Origin: Desulfobacteraceae bacterium
Lineage (GTDB): Bacteria; Desulfobacterota; Desulfobacteria; Desulfobacterales; JAABSP01
Assembly (NCBI GenBank): GCA_011390035.1
Contig: JAABTE010000087.1
Span: forward strand, 1-8,803
DNA length: 8,803 bases
Reading direction: 5' to 3'
Shown: one piece after another, positions 5,382 to 8,803 of the stretch
Numbering within the stretch: the stretch's first letter is position 1
Layout: each line of letters starts with the position of its first letter
Program-made: the position numbers and the translations under genes
Notes under the pieces: generated by a model
Told to the model about the DNA's origin: nothing
The model's database searches: none
What the model saw: the letters and a program-made list of their open reading frames with translations, nothing else

Positions 5382-6347
5382 TCACGGGTCTTCCGGAGCG
5401 TCGATCCCTTGGTCCGACTCGATGGGAGACGAGGCGGCGCAGAAGCCCTCCTCGTTTTCCGGATCATCCGGGCTCAGGAAGGTGACGCGGTTTCGGCCCC
5501 GCTTTTTGGACAGGAACATGGCCTTGTCCGCGCGCTTTACGAACTCCCTTGACCGCTCGCCCTCCTGATACTGGGTGACGCCCACGCTGACGGTAATATG
5601 AGTGGGCTCGCCGTTTTCCGGGTGAAAGGCCTTGCTTTCGATGGCCGACTTGATGCGTTGGGCGGCGTTGAGCGCCTCGTCGCCGATGGTTTCCGGCAGC
5701 AGCACGGTGAACTCCTCGCCGCCGTATCGGTAGGCCGAATCGGTCTTTCTCAGGCCGGCGCGGATGGCGTCGCCCAGGCTCGAAAGGACCTTGTCGCCCT
5801 CCAGGTGGCCGTGGCGGTCGTTGTACTGCTTAAAATAGTCTATGTCCATCAGCACCAGGGATAGGGGGTTTTCATGGCGGTTGGAGCGCTCGGCCTCCAG
5901 CTCCAGTTGCTGGTAAAAATGGCGGGAGTTGTAAAGGCGGGTGAGGCCGTCGGTGATGGCCAGGTTGCGCAGCTCCTTTTTCATCCGCCGCTCCCGAAGC
6001 ACCCGGCGAAGGCGCAGCAGCAGCTCCTCGAAACGCACCGGCTTGAAGACAAAGTCGCTGGCGCCCTTGTCGATGGCTTCCTCGTAGGAGTAATCGCCGC
6101 TGTAGCCGGTCATTACGATCACCTCCACGTCGTGGTGGGTCTTGATCACTTCCGTCAGCTCCAGGCCGTCCATGCCCGGCATCATGATATCGGTGATGAC
6201 CACCTCGAAGGTCTCGGCGTCCAGGGCGGCCAGGGCGGCCTTGGCATCTTCTGCGGTATCGGCGCGATACCCCACCGTCTCGATGAATTCCTTCATCAGG
6301 TAACGGATGGTATCGTCGTCATCGACGATCAGTATACGTGTATCCAT
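5382..6347 (-). CDS. Response regulator with REC and GGDEF domains (diguanylate cyclase, PleD/WspR-type)
   Basis: This 321-residue cytosolic signalling protein should make cyclic di-GMP when phosphorylated by an unlinked histidine kinase. The REC domain (1-120) has acidic residues D9-D12, phospho-acceptor D53 in VVITDIMMPGMDG, T80 and K102. A charged helix with a coiled-coil-like look (about 105-128) joins it to the GGDEF domain (130-293). This opens with TDGLTRLYNSRHF (132-144), contains MDIDYFKQYND (167-177) with the metal ligand D168, and has the active-site motif GGEEF (209-213). RKTD (200-203), exactly five residues before GGEEF, is an intact inhibitory I-site, so product feedback is expected. 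An acidic tail of about 28 residues follows and is not part of the domain. ATG 6347 has a GGAAG-like site upstream. It is the first gene of the operon, and no partner kinase is in the window. Confidence 0.95.
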   Translation of the reverse strand: MDTRILIVDDDDTIRYLMKEFIETVGYRADTAEDAKAALAALDAETFEVVITDIMMPGMDGLELTEVIKTHHDVEVIVMTGYSGDYSYEEAIDKGASDFVFKPVRFEELLLRLRRVLRERRMKKELRNLAITDGLTRLYNSRHFYQQLELEAERSNRHENPLSLVLMDIDYFKQYNDRHGHLEGDKVLSSLGDAIRAGLRKTDSAYRYGGEEFTVLLPETIGDEALNAAQRIKSAIESKAFHPENGEPTHITVSVGVTQYQEGERSREFVKRADKAMFLSKKRGRNRVTFLSPDDPENEEGFCAASSPIESDQGIDAPEDP

Positions 6348-6422
6348 TCGCTTCCATCCATTAAGGGCGGCCCGTTGGTCCGTTTTCGGCCGGCCATTGT
6401 CTTTGGGGGCATCGCATGGGGG

Positions 6423-6450
6423 TTGACATCATCCTCAGCTATCTGATAAA
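6423..6450 (+). promoter_or_regulatory. Candidate promoter for lepA-leuC
   Basis: A perfect TTGACA (6423-6428) is followed after 16 bases by GATAAA (6445-6450, 4/6). Transcription would start near 6457, giving a leader of about 115 nt before lepA. The -10 is imperfect and the register uncertain. It points towards the minus-strand promoter in the same gap. Confidence 0.4.
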
Positions 6451-6479
6451 AGTATCCTTTTTTAATGGATAAATTTAAA

Positions 6480-6508
6480 TTTATATCGAGAATGGGGTCG
6501 GGTGTCAA
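6480..6508 (-). promoter_or_regulatory. Strong sigma70-type promoter for the diguanylate cyclase operon
   Basis: Read on the minus strand, TTGACA (6508-6503), a 17-base spacer and TATAAA (6485-6480) form a near-consensus promoter, 6/6 and 5/6, set in an AT-rich island. Transcription would begin around 6473, leaving a leader of about 125 nt before ATG 6347. No riboswitch or clear operator is recognised in that leader. Confidence 0.7.
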
Positions 6509-6571
6509 CCGACTTTTCAAACACACGGCGGAAAGCGAACGGGAAACAGGCGGAAAGAACCAGAACAATAT

Positions 6572-8368
6572 ATGGATAACATACGAAATTTCAGCATCAT
6601 CGCCCACATCGACCATGGCAAGTCCACCCTGTCGGACCGGCTGATCCAGAAGGCCGACATAATCTCCGAGCGGGACTTCCACGACCAGATGCTAGACACC
6701 ATGGACATCGAGCGGGAGCGGGGCATCACCATCAAGAGCCAGACCATCCGGCTGCCCTACACGGCCAGCGACGGGAAGAACTATTTTCTGAACCTCATCG
6801 ACACCCCCGGCCACGTGGACTTCAGCTACGAGGTGAGCCGGGCGTTAAAGTCCTGCGAGGGCGCCTTGCTGATCATAGACGCCAGCCAGGGCGTGGAGGC
6901 CCAGACCCTGGCCAACCTCTACCTGGCCCTGGAACACAACCTGGAGATAATCCCCGTCATCAACAAGATCGACCTGCCGTCGGCGGACATCGAGCGGGTA
7001 AGGGGCCAGATCGCCGAAGACCTGGGGCTGGACCCGGACACGGCCCTGCTGGTCTCGGCCAAGGAGGGCATCGGCATCGAAAGCGTGCTTGAGACCATCG
7101 TCTTCAAGCTGCCCCCGCCCAAGGGCGACCCAAAGGCGCCGCTGCGGGCCCTGATCTTCGATTCCCATTACGACTCGTTCCGGGGAACGGTGGTCCACGT
7201 GCGCCTGTTCGACGGCACCCTGCGGCCGGGGGAGACCATCCGGTTTTTGCACAACGACACCACCCACAAGGTCGAAGAGGTGGGCACCTTCCAAATGGAG
7301 CGGCTGGCCCAGCCCCTTTTGTCCGCCGGCGAGGTGGGCTACATCCTGGCCGGCATCAAGACGGTGAGCGATACCCGGATCGGCGATACCATCACCAATA
7401 ATAAAAGACCCTGCGAGCGGGCCCTGGCCGGCTTTAAAGAGACCAAGCCGGTGGTCTTTTCCTCCATTTACCCGGTGGCCTCGGACGACTACGAGGATCT
7501 TGCCGCGGCCATGGAAAAGCTCACCCTAAACGACGCTTCCCTCATCTACGAGAAGGACTCCTCCGCGGCCCTGGGCTTCGGGTTCAGGTGCGGCTTTCTG
7601 GGGCTTCTCCACCTTGAGGTGGTACAGGAGCGGCTGGAGCGCGAGTACGACCTGTCCCTGATCCTGACAGCCCCGTCGGTGCGCTACGAGGTGGTCACCA
7701 CCGATCACGAGACCATGATCATCGACAACCCGGCCCACTATCCGGACCCGGCCAGCATCGCCATCGCCCGGGAGCCCTTCATCCGGGCGGCCATCATCGT
7801 GCCGGAGCGGTACATGGGGGCGGTGATGAAGCTTTGCATGGACCGCCGGGGCATCAACAAGAACTACCAGTACCTCACCTCGGCGCGGCTGGAGATGATC
7901 TTCGATCTGCCCCTGGCCGAGGTGGTGTATGACTTTTACGACAAGCTCAAGTCCATCACCCAGGGCTACGGCTCCTTCGACTACGAGATCAAGGACTACA
8001 GGGATACGGACCTTGCCAAGCTCGATATCCTGATCAACGGCGAGCGGGTGGACGCCCTGTCCCAGCTCGTCCATCGGGACCGGGCGGTGGAGCGGGCCCG
8101 GTCCGCCTGCGAGAGCCTCAGGGAGGAAATCCCCCGGCAGATGTTCAAGATCGCCATCCAGGGCGCCATCGGCGGCAAGATCATCGCCCGGGAAACGGTG
8201 TCGGCCTTTAGAAAGGACGTGACGGCCAAGTGCTACGGCGGCGACATCACCCGCAAGCGCAAGCTTCTTGAAAAACAGAAAAAGGGCAAAAAGCGGATGA
8301 AGATGGTGGGAAAGGTGGAGATTCCCCAGTCGGCCTTTTTATCGGTGCTTAAATCGGACAAGGATTAA
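6572..8368 (+). CDS. lepA: Elongation factor 4 (LepA), ribosome-associated GTPase
   Basis: LepA/EF4 binds the ribosome and acts in translation initiation and elongation under stress, with a role in 30S biogenesis also proposed. It may associate with the membrane. The 598-residue length is standard. G motifs are intact: G1 AHIDHGKST (11-19), G2 ERGITI (49-54), G3 DTPGH (77-81), G4 NKID (131-134) and G5 SAK (162-164). EF-G-like domains II, III and V follow, and the LepA-specific C-terminal domain ends in a Lys/Arg-rich stretch (KRKLLEKQKKGKKRMK). The start MDNIRNFSIIAHIDHGKST matches the family N-terminus, although the upstream ribosome-binding site is weak (GGAAAGA at 6552-6558, rather far). 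The first gene of a plus-strand pair, it has leuC 14 bases downstream. Confidence 0.98.
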   Translation: MDNIRNFSIIAHIDHGKSTLSDRLIQKADIISERDFHDQMLDTMDIERERGITIKSQTIRLPYTASDGKNYFLNLIDTPGHVDFSYEVSRALKSCEGALLIIDASQGVEAQTLANLYLALEHNLEIIPVINKIDLPSADIERVRGQIAEDLGLDPDTALLVSAKEGIGIESVLETIVFKLPPPKGDPKAPLRALIFDSHYDSFRGTVVHVRLFDGTLRPGETIRFLHNDTTHKVEEVGTFQMERLAQPLLSAGEVGYILAGIKTVSDTRIGDTITNNKRPCERALAGFKETKPVVFSSIYPVASDDYEDLAAAMEKLTLNDASLIYEKDSSAALGFGFRCGFLGLLHLEVVQERLEREYDLSLILTAPSVRYEVVTTDHETMIIDNPAHYPDPASIAIAREPFIRAAIIVPERYMGAVMKLCMDRRGINKNYQYLTSARLEMIFDLPLAEVVYDFYDKLKSITQGYGSFDYEIKDYRDTDLAKLDILINGERVDALSQLVHRDRAVERARSACESLREEIPRQMFKIAIQGAIGGKIIARETVSAFRKDVTAKCYGGDITRKRKLLEKQKKGKKRMKMVGKVEIPQSAFLSVLKSDKD

Positions 8369-8373
8369 AGGAG
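8368..8373 (+). promoter_or_regulatory. Shine-Dalgarno site of leuC overlapping the lepA stop
   Basis: AAGGAG begins on the last base of the lepA TAA and ends nine bases before ATG 8383. This spacing selects 8383 over the second in-frame ATG at 8389, and indicates that lepA and leuC are co-transcribed. Confidence 0.8.
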
Positions 8374-8382
8374 ACCAGGAAC

Positions 8383-8803
8383 ATGGGTATGACCATAACC
8401 GAAAAGATCCTGGCGGCCCACGCCGGCAGGGACGCGGTGCGGCCCGGGGATCTGATCATGGCCCGGGTGGACGTGGCGCTGGCCAACGACATCACCGCCC
8501 CCATCGCCATCAACGAATTTAAAAAAAGCGGCGCCAAAGAGGTGTTTGACCGGGACCGGGTGATCCTGGTGCCGGATCACTTCACCCCCAACAAGGACAT
8601 CCAGTCGGCCACGCAGGCCAAGCAACTGCGGGATTTCGCCATCGATCAGGAGCTGACTTATTTTTACGACGGCGGCGAGGTGGGCGTGGAGCACGCCCTG
8701 CTGCCGGAAAAGGGCCTGGCCCTGCCCGGCGACCTGATCATCGGCGCCGACAGCCACACCTGCACCTACGGCGGCCTGGGTGCCTTCGCCACGGGCGTGG
8801 GCA
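8383..8803 (+). CDS. leuC: 3-isopropylmalate dehydratase large subunit LeuC, N-terminal part (3' end outside window)
   Basis: A 4Fe-4S hydro-lyase of the aconitase superfamily which, with LeuD, isomerises 2-isopropylmalate to 3-isopropylmalate in leucine synthesis. About 140 N-terminal residues are visible. Recognisable blocks are MTITEKILAAHAG near the start, LANDITAPIAINEF, VPDHFTPNKDIQSA, and VEHALLPEKGLALPGDLIIG leading into ADSHTCTYGGLGAFATGVG at the right edge. The short spacing between these blocks points to the roughly 420-residue archaeal-type LeuC common in Desulfobacterota rather than the E. coli-type. The cluster cysteines lie beyond the window. Close relatives include homoaconitase and methylthioalkylmalate-type dehydratases, so substrate assignment would need the leuD/leuA/leuB context, which is not visible. 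Confidence 0.92.
   Translation, partial: MGMTITEKILAAHAGRDAVRPGDLIMARVDVALANDITAPIAINEFKKSGAKEVFDRDRVILVPDHFTPNKDIQSATQAKQLRDFAIDQELTYFYDGGEVGVEHALLPEKGLALPGDLIIGADSHTCTYGGLGAFATGVG

Noticed and set aside
5874..6446. 190-codon plus-strand open frame opposite the response regulator
   Set aside because: It is a shadow of the REC-GGDEF gene, with hydrophobic/His-rich composition typical of antisense reading and no start signal.

Overview
The window is a GC-rich stretch of a bacterial chromosome. Its mix of genes (an ECF-type ThiW thiazole uptake system, a REC-GGDEF regulator, LepA, and a LeuC of the shorter archaeal/deltaproteobacterial kind) and its intergenic palindromes suggest a Desulfobacterota (former Deltaproteobacteria) genome. 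That assignment comes from gene content and style, not from a search.

Layout. (1) Positions 1-356 hold the 3' part of thiE (thiamine phosphate synthase). (2) Positions 357-658 carry no gene. They hold a probable promoter, a well-formed TPP riboswitch (about 460-544) and a GC-rich hairpin followed by seven T residues, a probable terminator. (3) Under this control lie thiW (659-1183), the substrate-binding membrane component of a predicted thiazole transporter, and one 798-residue protein (1176-3572) that fuses both ECF ATPases and the EcfT membrane subunit. With ThiW, these two genes would make a complete ECF transporter that is shut off when TPP is plentiful. The thiW/ecf junction carries three tandem 36-bp repeats, each with an in-frame ATG, and an upstream segment that can pair with any of the three copies. 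(4) Positions 3573-3959, between convergent genes, hold no gene but contain two palindromic elements: a 51-bp-armed inverted repeat like a REP doublet, and a second pair of hairpins. (5) On the minus strand, 6347 to 3960, lies a tight three-gene operon: a response-regulator diguanylate cyclase, a small GNAT acetyltransferase and a DUF2156 (lysyl-PG-synthase C-terminal-like) protein. (6) A 224-bp divergent intergenic region holds a strong sigma70-type promoter for the minus-strand operon and a weaker candidate facing it for lepA. (7) On the plus strand lie lepA (6572-8368) and, 14 nt later, the start of leuC, which runs off the window.

Most genes are recognisable families with intact motifs. 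I see no clear sign of an entirely new defence or mobile system. The most unusual parts are the three-domain ECF fusion, the repeated start region in front of it, the structured inverted repeat with a compensatory base-pair swap, and the pairing of a c-di-GMP regulator with two GNAT-fold proteins.
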